From Veillonellales bacterium (lineage in GTDB: Bacteria > Bacillota > Negativicutes > JAAYSF01), in contig JBDKTO010000030.1 in assembly GCA_039680175.1 (NCBI GenBank), positions 1-64,000 on the forward strand: DNA of 64,000 bases, in the 5' to 3' direction. Made by a program: the position numbers and the translations under genes. Each line of letters starts with the position of its first letter. The first letter of the stretch is position 1. The notes beneath the pieces are model-generated. The model saw nothing but the letters and a program-made list of their open reading frames with translations, ran no database searches and was not told where the DNA came from. Of this stretch, positions 33,232 through 42,307 are shown piece after piece.

Positions 33232-36200
33232 TTAGAACCTAACCCTGGTTTCCAGACCAAACCGGGAGTGGTTTTGGTTGTCGAGAGAACCGGTTAAACT
33301 CACCCTGCTGCTTAAATCGTAACGAAAAGCAGACCCGTGCTCGCTATGATCCACGCCGACAATGTAACTCAGCATCAGCCGGTCGGTAATATACTTGCCG
33401 ACTTCCAGATTATACAGCTGCCGGGAATCCATCGCAGCTTTTTGCGTAGTATCGGTACTGCGAACAAACCGAACATTATCGAAGCCGGTAGCATTGCGGA
33501 AAATATCTTCCACCTCACTGATAAACCGGAGCTGAAGACCGGCATCCAGCAAACTCATCATTTCGTCCCGGCCAAAGCCGGTATCCGGCGAGGCATTGGA
33601 ATTATTTTGTTTACTGAAATAACGGCTGCGCAGCGTCAACAGTGATAAAATTTCCTGCTGGCTCATTGCCGGATCGGAAGTCAGCTGAAATTCCATAGCA
33701 GTAACCGGTCCGTCAATTCTAAGATTAACAGCCATCTCCTGGAGCTTAGTATCCGCCTGGAGATGAATCACCGGTTCAAAGGAACCGTATTGGGTAAATT
33801 CAGCACTGGCCTCTTTAATTTGAAACTGTGTGCTTAAATAGTTGACTGTTCCCCGTAAGGCAGTAATCCTGCCGGAGGCAACCGGTTCCCGGATACTGCC
33901 GGTAAACCTTACCCTTCCTTCCGCCATAATATCATACATATAAGGATTATAGAAGCGCACCTTATTGCCGGCTACCAATTCCACATCCAGGCCCAAATTC
34001 ATATCTGTTGGCTCTACGGCAGCCACATAAGGGATATTGATCATATCGTGATCAAACAACAGCTTACCGGATAATTTCGGACTGTGGCCGCTGCCGGCAA
34101 GAGTTAATGTTCCATTGAGAGAGCCTTTAAAGTATTTGCTGTTTACTCCAAGCTTATCCAGGACCAGCAGCATATTATAATCTGCCAGGGACAAACCATC
34201 CAGTCTGGCCGATCCGGTCAAACGGTAGCTGCCTGACCCCATAGACCCGTCAAAAGATTTTACATTTATTTTATCACCTTCGAACTGAATAGCAAGCCCC
34301 ACTTTTTGGATGGGATCGGACAGCAGCTTCAGTTTGAACGCCCCTTCGTCGACCGACACGCTGCCGGTTAGAACAGGTTCAGCCAACGTCCCGCCAACAG
34401 TTATCTTTCCCTGGGTTTTGCCGGCTGCCCAGGATAGCTGTCCGTTAAACAGCGGCAGCATGCTTAGATTGCCTTCATTTAAGTCAAGCGTAAGGTTCAT
34501 CTGATCGGCTTCTGTAGCCTGCTGCCGCCCTTCGGCAGTTAGCGCTCCCAGCGGAATTTCGCCGTAAGCCGTAATTTTATTGGAACCTTTGGCCAGCATC
34601 AGTTGGTTGACATGAATTCTGTGCTTATTAATAATAAACAGACCATATAGATCATCAAAAGTTGCGTTCGCCAGAGTTCCGCCCTTAATTCCCAGAGATA
34701 CCGCGGCATGGGGGTTGACAGACGTACCGGAAATCTGGGAAGAAAAATTTAAATTTCCTTTCAGTCCGGCATCAGAGTCAAACCAAGCCGTCAGTATGCC
34801 GGCATCAATATTGGAACCGCCGACTTCCAGATTCAGTGGGCCGTTTATAGCGGCAGTACCAAGAACGAACAGTGTCCCCTTGCCCTGCCGGGCAGCAAAG
34901 TGGTTGATGGTAACGATATTATTTTCCAGAGCAACATCCACATCCACATTTTCCAAAGGATATTTTTTAATGCTGCCGTTGGTCATGCTGCCGGTAATCC
35001 ACAGATTCGGCTGGGTAAACGTACCATTCAGGACAACGTGGCCGTTCAGCCGGCCATTGATCCCCCCCTGCAGCGGCACGTTGCATACTGCCAGCAGCGG
35101 CGCGACTTCGGCCTGCTCCACATCCATCTGACCGAAAATGGTACCAGCGGCCAAATCGGCGCCGCCGGAAAAGCTATACCGGCCGGGTCCCTGGAAAAAG
35201 CGAACCGCCGGCAGGAAAACCGTATTGCCGTCGACAGCAACGCTGCCGGTCAGTTGCCGCAGTTCCTGGTTCTTAATCGTTAGCTTATCGGCACTGAACC
35301 GACCATCGAACCGGGGCATTGCCGGAGTTCCGGTCAGTTTCCCGGCAAAATCGGCCTGACCGGTTAACGGATAGGATCCCTCCTGATACAACCGGCTCAA
35401 ATCAATATGATGAGCCGCCACATCAAGCTCCAGTTCATTCCCGGGATAAATTGCACCGCTTAACTGAATTTGACTGTTTAAAGACTGAATGACAAAATCA
35501 TTCAGCCGGAGAACGCCATTTTGCCGACTGTAAGTCCCGCCGGCTTTAGCCAGCAGATAGCCGCGAAAGCTGCCGTCGGTGAGCGTGATTTTTCCTGTGG
35601 CGTCAAAATTATCCAAAGAGCCGCTGAGAACCATTTCATTATCAATGTTGCCGGTAAAATGCTCTCCCGGCGACAACAGCCGGATGAGGTCTTCTCCCCG
35701 TGCCTGGTGGGAAATTACTGTTAAATCAATATCCCGCCGTCCCGTCAGGCCTACCTTTCCCTGAATTCGGTGGCTGGCAGGGCCGCTTACTAATTCGATA
35801 TTATCCAGTATCACCTGATCCGGCCGAATCTGAACATTTCCCCGGGCCTGAGCAAACGGCTGATAAAATGCCTGACCGTTGACTGCCGTAAAAGCAGCGG
35901 CGAGCGAAGGACTATCGACCGTTCCGGTAAGAGTGCCGGAAAAATCTGCTGTTCCGTCCAGAGGCAGTCCGTCAATCTGCCGGGCGGCCAGACTTAAAGG
36001 AAGCGACCATCCCCCTATGTTCAGGTTTAAGCTGCCATTATCGATCCTGCCGCCGGCAGTCAGCAGGCCTCCTTCCAGGACAATGTTTGCATAATCAATG
36101 CCTATCTGTTCACCGGAGCGGTAAAACCCGGTATCTATGGATGCAAAAGGAATTCCCGAATATGTACCCGCCTGTAAAGCAGCCGTTCCATACACGATCA

Positions 36201-37530
36201 TTCCATCAATTCCGTCCAGGGAACCGGCGGCGGCAATCTGAATATCGCCAGAAGCACTAAGACCGGGAACCCACTGGCTGGCATACTGACTGTCCAGGTG
36301 CTGTCCCCTGGCAGTCAGCCGGTAAGATCGCTGGGTAAGATTTACCGTACCTGCACCTTCCACCCTGCCTCCCCACACATTCCCGTGAAACTCCTGCAAA
36401 GTCAGATTCTGATCCGCAAACTTCAGTCTGACCGATACATCTGTCGCCCCATACCCGGCCAGTGTACCCTGCTTCAGTTGAAACTCACCTGTAACCAAGG
36501 GATCGGCGATTGTCCCGCTGACATCGGCATTAAATGATACCGGCCCCTGCAGCGGCAGCGCCGGATCAATCGCCCCGGGATCAAAGCCGGAAGAAGAAAC
36601 TGCCAGTTTAAATACCGGTTCACCAGTATCAACCGCTATCCAGCCCCGTACATTCACCGGCTGATCATAAATTTCAGCGGTTTGAAACAAATAAACCCGG
36701 TTATCCGTAAAAGTCATAAGTCCCTGGGCAGCACGAACCGGCACAGCGTTAACGTCAAAACCGGCATGATCCAGTCCGGCTTCCCCGGCAAAATGAAAAT
36801 CACCGTCCTGGCGCCGAATTGTAAGATTGATTTTTTTCGCGTCACCCTCCACCAGTCGCAGCGGCAGTTCCGCCTGACAAAATTCTTGCAGATCGACTAA
36901 AGACAACCGCTCCGCCTTAAGCGTAAGTGACAGATTATTGCTGTCCGACAGCGCCCCGGCTACAGATATGTCAGTTCCTTGATAGGCAGCAGCCAGTTGA
37001 AGATCAATAGCAGGGTTAGCGGCAAAATCCAGACTGCCGTTAATTCCCTCAAGCTGACGGAATCCCCGCAGGCTATCCACCGACAGTCTGCCGTTTTTCA
37101 GCACGACCTCACCGGTAAACCGAGCTTCACCTTCCTGCTGCTGTATAATATCTTCAATATTCCAGCTGCCGTCCGATCGCTGTTTTAAAAAAAGCTCCGG
37201 TTGTTCGATTATGACCTTTTGAATCAGGCTGACTGCCGCTTTCCCCTGAAAAATACCCCAGAGGCTATAAGCTATATGTATCTGATCACCGGACGCCGCC
37301 AAATTTCCTTGTTTGTCGTAAAGCGTAACCTGATGAATTGTCAATTCATTCCAAGCCGTTAATTCCATACTGCCAAGCAAAATTGAACCGCCCAGACTTT
37401 GGGACAGTCCTGTTTCCACGACAGACCGGACATCCGCCATGACTGACCGGCTCCTGCTATGCCAAAAAGCGCCGGCAGCAATGAGTAGAAATAAAACTGT
37501 AACCCCTAGTACGATTGCCTTTTTTCTCAT
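33232..37530 (-). CDS. tamB: TamB-family intermembrane protein
   Basis: AsmA-like inner-membrane-anchored protein spanning the periplasm as a hydrophobic beta-groove, implicated in phospholipid traffic to the outer membrane and in barrel assembly. The 1432-aa product has an N-terminal membrane helix (about 5-24), a very long repetitive beta region (about 30-1080) and the conserved TamB/DUF490 C-terminal domain (about 1090-1432) ending in LETRVRF. No TamA is nearby; BamA at 29731 is the likely outer-membrane partner, as suggested in bacteria with TamB but no TamA. The ATG at 37530 has GGGAGG upstream. Confidence 0.93.
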   Translation of the reverse strand: MRKKAIVLGVTVLFLLIAAGAFWHSRSRSVMADVRSVVETGLSQSLGGSILLGSMELTAWNELTIHQVTLYDKQGNLAASGDQIHIAYSLWGIFQGKAAVSLIQKVIIEQPELFLKQRSDGSWNIEDIIQQQEGEARFTGEVVLKNGRLSVDSLRGFRQLEGINGSLDFAANPAIDLQLAAAYQGTDISVAGALSDSNNLSLTLKAERLSLVDLQEFCQAELPLRLVEGDAKKINLTIRRQDGDFHFAGEAGLDHAGFDVNAVPVRAAQGLMTFTDNRVYLFQTAEIYDQPVNVRGWIAVDTGEPVFKLAVSSSGFDPGAIDPALPLQGPVSFNADVSGTIADPLVTGEFQLKQGTLAGYGATDVSVRLKFADQNLTLQEFHGNVWGGRVEGAGTVNLTQRSYRLTARGQHLDSQYASQWVPGLSASGDIQIAAAGSLDGIDGMIVYGTAALQAGTYSGIPFASIDTGFYRSGEQIGIDYANIVLEGGLLTAGGRIDNGSLNLNIGGWSLPLSLAARQIDGLPLDGTADFSGTLTGTVDSPSLAAAFTAVNGQAFYQPFAQARGNVQIRPDQVILDNIELVSGPASHRIQGKVGLTGRRDIDLTVISHQARGEDLIRLLSPGEHFTGNIDNEMVLSGSLDNFDATGKITLTDGSFRGYLLAKAGGTYSRQNGVLRLNDFVIQSLNSQIQLSGAIYPGNELELDVAAHHIDLSRLYQEGSYPLTGQADFAGKLTGTPAMPRFDGRFSADKLTIKNQELRQLTGSVAVDGNTVFLPAVRFFQGPGRYSFSGGADLAAGTIFGQMDVEQAEVAPLLAVCNVPLQGGINGRLNGHVVLNGTFTQPNLWITGSMTNGSIKKYPLENVDVDVALENNIVTINHFAARQGKGTLFVLGTAAINGPLNLEVGGSNIDAGILTAWFDSDAGLKGNLNFSSQISGTSVNPHAAVSLGIKGGTLANATFDDLYGLFIINKHRIHVNQLMLAKGSNKITAYGEIPLGALTAEGRQQATEADQMNLTLDLNEGNLSMLPLFNGQLSWAAGKTQGKITVGGTLAEPVLTGSVSVDEGAFKLKLLSDPIQKVGLAIQFEGDKINVKSFDGSMGSGSYRLTGSARLDGLSLADYNMLLVLDKLGVNSKYFKGSLNGTLTLAGSGHSPKLSGKLLFDHDMINIPYVAAVEPTDMNLGLDVELVAGNKVRFYNPYMYDIMAEGRVRFTGSIREPVASGRITALRGTVNYLSTQFQIKEASAEFTQYGSFEPVIHLQADTKLQEMAVNLRIDGPVTAMEFQLTSDPAMSQQEILSLLTLRSRYFSKQNNSNASPDTGFGRDEMMSLLDAGLQLRFISEVEDIFRNATGFDNVRFVRSTDTTQKAAMDSRQLYNLEVGKYITDRLMLSYIVGVDHSEHGSAFRYDLSSRVSLTGSLDNQNHSRFGLETRVRF

Positions 37531-37628
37531 GCGAGCCTCCCGTATGATAATGAGATATCATTTCGACGTCTACCCGCTGGCTTCCTTTGTTGCTGAAGTG
37601 GAATATTATTCTTTCCGGAATAATTTGT

Positions 37629-37634
37629 ATTATA
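37629..37634 (-). promoter_or_regulatory. Possible -10 box upstream of tamB
   Basis: A perfect TATAAT on the minus strand about 100 bases before tamB, without a convincing -35 hexamer. The tolC terminator just upstream means tamB needs its own promoter, so this is the best candidate. Confidence 0.4.
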
Positions 37635-37678
37635 CGGATAAATTTGGTGATTTTTGTGCTGTGAATCCCCCTTATGGT

Positions 37679-37708
37679 AAAAACAGCCGGGGCTGCGCCC
37701 CGGCTGTT
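37679..37708 (-). terminator. Strong terminator after the TolC-family gene
   Basis: Perfect 12-base stem AACAGCCGGGGC/GCCCCGGCTGTT with a 3-base loop, followed on the minus strand by a run of Ts. It begins about 20 bases after the stop codon. Confidence 0.92.
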
Positions 37709-37726
37709 ACTCCACTCTTTATTGAC

Positions 37727-39022
37727 TTACTGCACGCTCACACCCATGGCTTTATCCAGTTTTGCCTTGCTGGTGTTATAATCGTACAAGGCCTGGATAT
37801 AGTTTGTCTTTGCCGTAGTCAGGGCAACCTGCGCATCCATCACGTCAACGTTGGTTCCCACGCCGGCGCTGTAGCGCACCTGGGCAATTTTGTAATCTTC
37901 CTGGGCTTTGGCAACTGTAACTTTACTGGTAGCAATCCGCTTTTCGGCTTCCTGCATGCTGAGATAAGCATCACGAACATCCAGCTGCACCGAATCACGC
38001 GTGTCACGCGCCTGAGCAACTGCCTTATTCTGAGCCGCTTCCGCCTGCCTAATCTGAGACTTGGTCAAATTCGAATCAAAAACATTCCAACTGGCTTTTA
38101 GCGCCACCTGCCAATTATTATTCTCCGCTCCCGGAAAATCTTCGTCATTCCAGTCGCTTGCGGCACTGGCAGTAACTGTCGGCAGCCGGCCGGCATTGGC
38201 AATCGTAATTCCTTTTTTGGCAATATCAATATTCGTATCCGCCTCAGCGACTTCCGGACGGTGAACCAAAGCATATTGAATGCATTCCGTCAATGTCAAA
38301 TCATATTTTTGATATTGCAATTCGTCGTTCAAAGTCACTACCGTATCCAATGGCAGCCCCACCACTTTATTGAAGCCGGAGACAGCCAAGTCGTAAGTAT
38401 TATTCGCTTTAATCAGAGTTTGCTGGGCATTCGCCAGTTCCACTTCCGACCGCAGCAGATCGGATTTAGCCACTGTGCCTACATCATATTGAGCTTGGAC
38501 ATTTCGCAAGTGTTCGGCCAAAGCGTCCACCGATTCCTGATCCACTCTGACCATATTGCGGGCCTGCAGGATATCGAAATAACCGGTAGTCGCATCTAAT
38601 TTTACCTGCTGCTTGGTAGCACTCAAGGCCAAATCATAATATTTGAGACTCAGTTTAGCCTGATCAATGGTGCCTTCCAGCTTGTTGCCTGTATATAAGG
38701 GCAGGCTGAGAGTCACACTATTGTCATAATTATCTTTTATAACAGAACTTCCTGCAGCCGGATTGCTCTTCAAGTGAGCGTCCGTATTGGTCCAGTTTAA
38801 AACCGGCTTTCTACCGGCCTTGGCCGTATCAACAGCCCAGGCTGCTTTTTCCTTGTCAGCATCTGACACGCTTATGGACGGATTATTTTTTAAGGCCAGG
38901 GCAACGCTGTCATCCAGCGATAATTCAACCGGATCGGCCATTGCCACTGCAGCGTTTAAAATTAAAAATCCACCGACCATCACGGTACTCAACCGTTTTT
39001 TCCAACAACCATTTCTTGCCAT
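37727..39022 (-). CDS. TolC-family outer-membrane efflux protein
   Basis: Outer-membrane channel of the TolC type. The 431-aa product has a signal peptide (about 1-29, ending AMA) and two repeats of the TolC helical/barrel unit, opening with LSLDDSVALALKNNPSI and then LTLTECIQYALVHRPEV. Long Ala/Gln/Asp-rich helices would form the periplasmic tunnel. No inner-membrane pump or fusion protein is adjacent, so the partner is unknown; the Mla genes upstream do not need TolC. A near-consensus promoter and a terminator mark it as a single-gene unit. ATG at 39022 with AGGAGG. Confidence 0.92.
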   Translation of the reverse strand: MARNGCWKKRLSTVMVGGFLILNAAVAMADPVELSLDDSVALALKNNPSISVSDADKEKAAWAVDTAKAGRKPVLNWTNTDAHLKSNPAAGSSVIKDNYDNSVTLSLPLYTGNKLEGTIDQAKLSLKYYDLALSATKQQVKLDATTGYFDILQARNMVRVDQESVDALAEHLRNVQAQYDVGTVAKSDLLRSEVELANAQQTLIKANNTYDLAVSGFNKVVGLPLDTVVTLNDELQYQKYDLTLTECIQYALVHRPEVAEADTNIDIAKKGITIANAGRLPTVTASAASDWNDEDFPGAENNNWQVALKASWNVFDSNLTKSQIRQAEAAQNKAVAQARDTRDSVQLDVRDAYLSMQEAEKRIATSKVTVAKAQEDYKIAQVRYSAGVGTNVDVMDAQVALTTAKTNYIQALYDYNTSKAKLDKAMGVSVQ

Positions 39023-39077
39023 GTATATTTCCTCCTATTCCCAATACTCCCCACTTTGATTAAAATAAGGGGATTTT

Positions 39078-39187
39078 TGAACCACAGAGTACGCAGAGGG
39101 TGAAAATGGATTACGGGTTTAATCATATACTCTGACATCTCGCTGAATTCTCTGTGCTCTCTGCGTACAGCATCCTCCATTTTCATT
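39078..39187. repeat. Inverted repeat of the 'AACCACAGAG' type in the tolC leader
   Basis: GAACCACAGAGTACGCAGAG at the left and TCTCTGTGCTCTCTGCGTAC at the right, partly complementary. It lies in the roughly 220-base untranslated leader of the TolC-family gene. Confidence 0.6.
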
Positions 39188-39245
39188 CTGCGTGTACCGC
39201 GACAGCAGTATGATAATTTCTGACTAAATAGTCAATCACTGTTTT

Positions 39246-39274
39246 ATTATAAAGCCAATTATTGTCAGTGTCAA
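39246..39274 (-). promoter_or_regulatory. Consensus promoter of the TolC-family gene
   Basis: On the minus strand, TTGACA (39269-39274), a 17-base spacer and TATAAT (39246-39251): a perfect match to the vegetative consensus, starting six bases past the mlaD stop codon. Confidence 0.9.
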
Positions 39275-39279
39275 TACCA

Positions 39280-40560
39280 TTAGAAGGTTCGCCGAATGCC
39301 TACATAGGTATTTTGGTCTGACGATTTGTTAATACTGTCGACCTGACCAACCAGATAGGTATCGGCTGACAGCCGGTACTGGGTACGCAGTTTCAGACGC
39401 ACATCATTGGGATCATAGGCATCCAGCGACAGCCGCAGCTGATTGCCCAGCTTTGTATCCACGCCGACGCCGGCCCGGCTTTCAATTATTCCCGCCCGGG
39501 TGGCAAATTGATCACTGCCTTTACCAATCTGGAAGTTCGTTTTATTGGTTTCGCCGATATCATCGACACCCAGCACGGCAAAATTATCCGGTGAAGTGCT
39601 GATCCGCACGTCGGCATCACTGCGGTACTTGCTGGTATCGGTATTGTACAGCATTTCAAATCCTGTCTCAGTGTGAATCGATTGTATTCTGGTCAGCATT
39701 TTATCGGCCTTATCGCTGACGCTGCGGGCGTTGCGCAGCGTTTCTTTAATATTTTTAGCAGTTTCCGGATCGGTGACAACACCTTCCAGAGAAGCTGCCA
39801 TCTTCTCCACCCGTACACTGGTCACTTTTAAGTTGTGAATGGCTTCCCTCAGATCCCGGGCTGTCTGCCCGTCGTTGTCCAAAACGGCCACCATCTTGTC
39901 CACCCGGGCGGCGACATCCCGCAAACTGCCGGACATAACCCTTAAATTACTTACCATTGTATTGACATCCGCTTCATTGTTTTGGGCCATACGGGCCAGC
40001 GTAGCACTGAGTGTATTGAGATTAGCGGTTATAGTCCGGGCATTCAGTGCTGTTTCCTTCAGCGAGGTTTTCACGTTTTCATCACCGAGGACGTCATTCA
40101 TGGACCGGACCAGCTGCTGAATTTCCAGCAGAACTTGCTCGGCTGTTGCCACCAGATGGTCCAGCCCCCGGGAATCTTCACCCCGCACTATGGCGTTAGG
40201 CGGCAGAAAGCCGGAGGAGCTAAAAGGCGGCGGAGCAATATTGATAAATTTCTCACCCATTAAGCCATCGGTACCGATACTGAATTTTGATCCTTCCGGA
40301 ATTTTTACGTCCGAATGGATCATAAGGGTTACGGCAACCCCGTCGGGGACTACCCGAACTGATTTCACCCGGCCGACTTCCACCCCGTTATAGCGTACCA
40401 GATTGCCTTCTTTCAGGCCGTTTACCTGGCTGAAGACCGCTTGGACCGGATAGCCTTTCTCGCCAAAATTAAAGTTGCCAAGATGAATAATCATATAGGC
40501 AAGTAAAATAAGTCCGACTAACGTGAAGCCGCCTACCTTCGCTTCTGTACTTAAGCTCAC
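39280..40560 (-). CDS. mlaD: MlaD with a C-terminal beta-barrel domain
   Basis: MCE protein of the Mla phospholipid-transport system. The 426-aa product has an N-terminal membrane helix (about 12-31), the MCE domain (about 38-115, with GLKEGNLVRYNGVEVGRV and DGLMGEKFINI), a long helical region of Asn/Thr/Ala-rich heptads (about 125-310) and a strand-rich C-terminal domain (about 312-426) ending in the aromatic YVGIRRTF. This MCE-helix-barrel form is known from Veillonella, where MlaD is proposed to bridge both membranes on its own, so no MlaA/MlaC is needed. GTG start overlaps mlaF as GTGA. Confidence 0.93.
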   Translation of the reverse strand: MSLSTEAKVGGFTLVGLILLAYMIIHLGNFNFGEKGYPVQAVFSQVNGLKEGNLVRYNGVEVGRVKSVRVVPDGVAVTLMIHSDVKIPEGSKFSIGTDGLMGEKFINIAPPPFSSSGFLPPNAIVRGEDSRGLDHLVATAEQVLLEIQQLVRSMNDVLGDENVKTSLKETALNARTITANLNTLSATLARMAQNNEADVNTMVSNLRVMSGSLRDVAARVDKMVAVLDNDGQTARDLREAIHNLKVTSVRVEKMAASLEGVVTDPETAKNIKETLRNARSVSDKADKMLTRIQSIHTETGFEMLYNTDTSKYRSDADVRISTSPDNFAVLGVDDIGETNKTNFQIGKGSDQFATRAGIIESRAGVGVDTKLGNQLRLSLDAYDPNDVRLKLRTQYRLSADTYLVGQVDSINKSSDQNTYVGIRRTF

Positions 40561-41321
40561 GAATTGTTCCTCCTTCGGTCATTAATGCCGGCTGTGATCT
40601 CTTGTCCGCAAATAAATCGCCGGACAATCTCGTTCTCCGAATTTCGTATCTGCTCCACTGTCCCGACTTCCACAATTCTGCCTTCATAAATCATAGCGAT
40701 ACGGTCGGCAATATTGAAGGCACTGCTCATCTGATGGGTCACAACCACTGAAGTCACTCCCATAATTCGCTGGGTACTGACAATCATCTGGTCAATCGTA
40801 TTGGACATTATCGGATCCAGTCCGGCAGTCGGTTCATCATAGAGAATAATCTTCGGATCAATGGCGGTAGCCCGTGCCAGACTGACCCGTTTCTTCATAC
40901 CGCCGGAAAGCTCATTGGGCATCACATTCTCCTGGCCTGACAATCCTACCATCTGCAGCTTCCGCCGCACAACCCGGGCTATCTGCTCTTCCGTCATCGT
41001 GGTGTGCTGCCGCAGCCCGAAAGCCACGTTCTCCCCAACACTCATGAAATCAAACAAGGCGGAATACTGAAATACCATGCCCATGTTCAGGCGGATACGG
41101 TTTAGTTCAGCTTCACCCAGTCGGGAAATTTCCTGATTATCTATCCATATTTCACCGTCTGAAGGTTTCATCAGCCCGACGATTAAACGCAGCAGTGTAC
41201 TTTTTCCGGAGCCGCTGGGGCCGATAATTACCATTGTTTCGCCTTCGGCCACTTCCAGACTGACACCTTCCAGTACATGCTTGTTGCCAAAACTCATTGT
41301 AACATTCACTAGTTTAATCAT
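40557..41321 (-). CDS. mlaF: Mla transporter ATPase MlaF
   Basis: ATPase of the MlaFED phospholipid transporter. The 254-aa product has Walker A (GPSGSGKST), Q-loop (MVFQYSALF), signature (LSGGMKKRVSLARA), Walker B (IILYDEPTAGLDP) and the H-loop (VVTHQMSS). The Met-Lys-Lys in the signature is typical of MlaF. Between mlaE and mlaD, overlapping mlaD by four bases. Confidence 0.95.
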   Translation of the reverse strand: MIKLVNVTMSFGNKHVLEGVSLEVAEGETMVIIGPSGSGKSTLLRLIVGLMKPSDGEIWIDNQEISRLGEAELNRIRLNMGMVFQYSALFDFMSVGENVAFGLRQHTTMTEEQIARVVRRKLQMVGLSGQENVMPNELSGGMKKRVSLARATAIDPKIILYDEPTAGLDPIMSNTIDQMIVSTQRIMGVTSVVVTHQMSSAFNIADRIAMIYEGRIVEVGTVEQIRNSENEIVRRFICGQEITAGINDRRRNNS

Positions 41322-41333
41322 CCGCCCACCTCA

Positions 41334-42107
41334 TCAACGATATAGCAATAGTGATAAAAAATAATTGGCAATAAAGATTATAATAATAGAACTAACCACC
41401 GAGCCGGTCGTCGCCTGGCCCACGCCTTCAGCACCCTGACCGGCGTTCAAACCGCGATGACAGCCGATAATGGCTACAATCCCGCCGAAAACCATGGCTT
41501 TTATCAATCCGCCGATGACATCATTCACGACAGCAAAAACCTGAATCGACTGCATATAGGTATAAGAACTGATACCGGCATACAAAGTGGCTACCAAATA
41601 GCCCCCAAAGGTGCCGATAAGATCGGCAAACACTACCAAAACCGGCAGCATCAGCACACAGGCCAAAAACCGGGGAACTACAAGATAGGCCACGGGGCTG
41701 GTTGCCATCACCCTGAGAGCATCAATCTGCTCGGTTACTTTCATGGAGCCGATTTCAGCCGTAATGGCCGCACCGACCCTGCCGGCAAACACTACGCCGG
41801 AAAGCACCGGCGCTAATTCCCGCCCCATGCCGATGGCAATGACACCGCCCACTGTCGCCTGGGCCCCATATTTAATAAATTCATGGGCCGTCTGCACCGT
41901 CATCACCATTCCGGTAAATAGAATGGTCAGCAAAACAATCGGCAGCGACTCCACGCCAAGATGATTCATTTGCTGCAGAATGTGAACAATTTTAGGGCGA
42001 CGGCATATATAATACAAGGTTTCAGCAAACAACAGCACGACCTGTCCGCTAATCTCCATTCCCTGAATTACTCTGCGTCCTATCCCTTCCAGTAGCTTAA
42101 TCAGCAT
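41334..42107 (-). CDS. mlaE: Mla transporter permease MlaE
   Basis: Inner-membrane permease of the Mla system. The 257-aa product has about five membrane helices and the MlaE motifs SLPIVLLTILFTGMVMTVQ, GAQATVGGVIAIGMGRELAPVLSG and AAITAEIGSMKVTEQIDAL. First gene of the mlaE-mlaF-mlaD operon. ATG at 42107 with GAGG upstream. Confidence 0.95.
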   Translation of the reverse strand: MLIKLLEGIGRRVIQGMEISGQVVLLFAETLYYICRRPKIVHILQQMNHLGVESLPIVLLTILFTGMVMTVQTAHEFIKYGAQATVGGVIAIGMGRELAPVLSGVVFAGRVGAAITAEIGSMKVTEQIDALRVMATSPVAYLVVPRFLACVLMLPVLVVFADLIGTFGGYLVATLYAGISSYTYMQSIQVFAVVNDVIGGLIKAMVFGGIVAIIGCHRGLNAGQGAEGVGQATTGSVVSSIIIIFIANYFLSLLLYR

Positions 42108-42224
42108 TCTTCCAACCTCATTATCGGTTATTATTTCAGCCTAATTCCTATTTTGTTAATTCCACATTCACCGCCGGTTCCCTGCCGGCAGCGGATTTTT
42201 CGTGTCATTTCTTATCCGGGAAGT

Positions 42225-42265
42225 CGGCGGTTGGCGGTTGGTAATGGGAACTTGGTAATGGGCAC
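42225..42265. repeat. Short heptamer array before the S55-protein terminator
   Basis: GGCGGTTGGCGGTTGG then TAATGGG, ACTTGGT, TAATGGG units. It overlaps nothing else in the 200-base gap apart from the terminator at its right end. Confidence 0.6.
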
Positions 42266-42296
42266 AAAACAGGCGCACTCAGTGGAGCGCGCCTGT
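42266..42296 (-). terminator. Terminator after the S55 protein gene
   Basis: ACAGGCGC and GCGCCTGT pair over eight bases around a 12-base loop, followed by TTTTG on the minus strand, a dozen bases after the stop codon. Confidence 0.7.
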
Positions 42297-42307
42297 CTAG
42301 AAATCAT

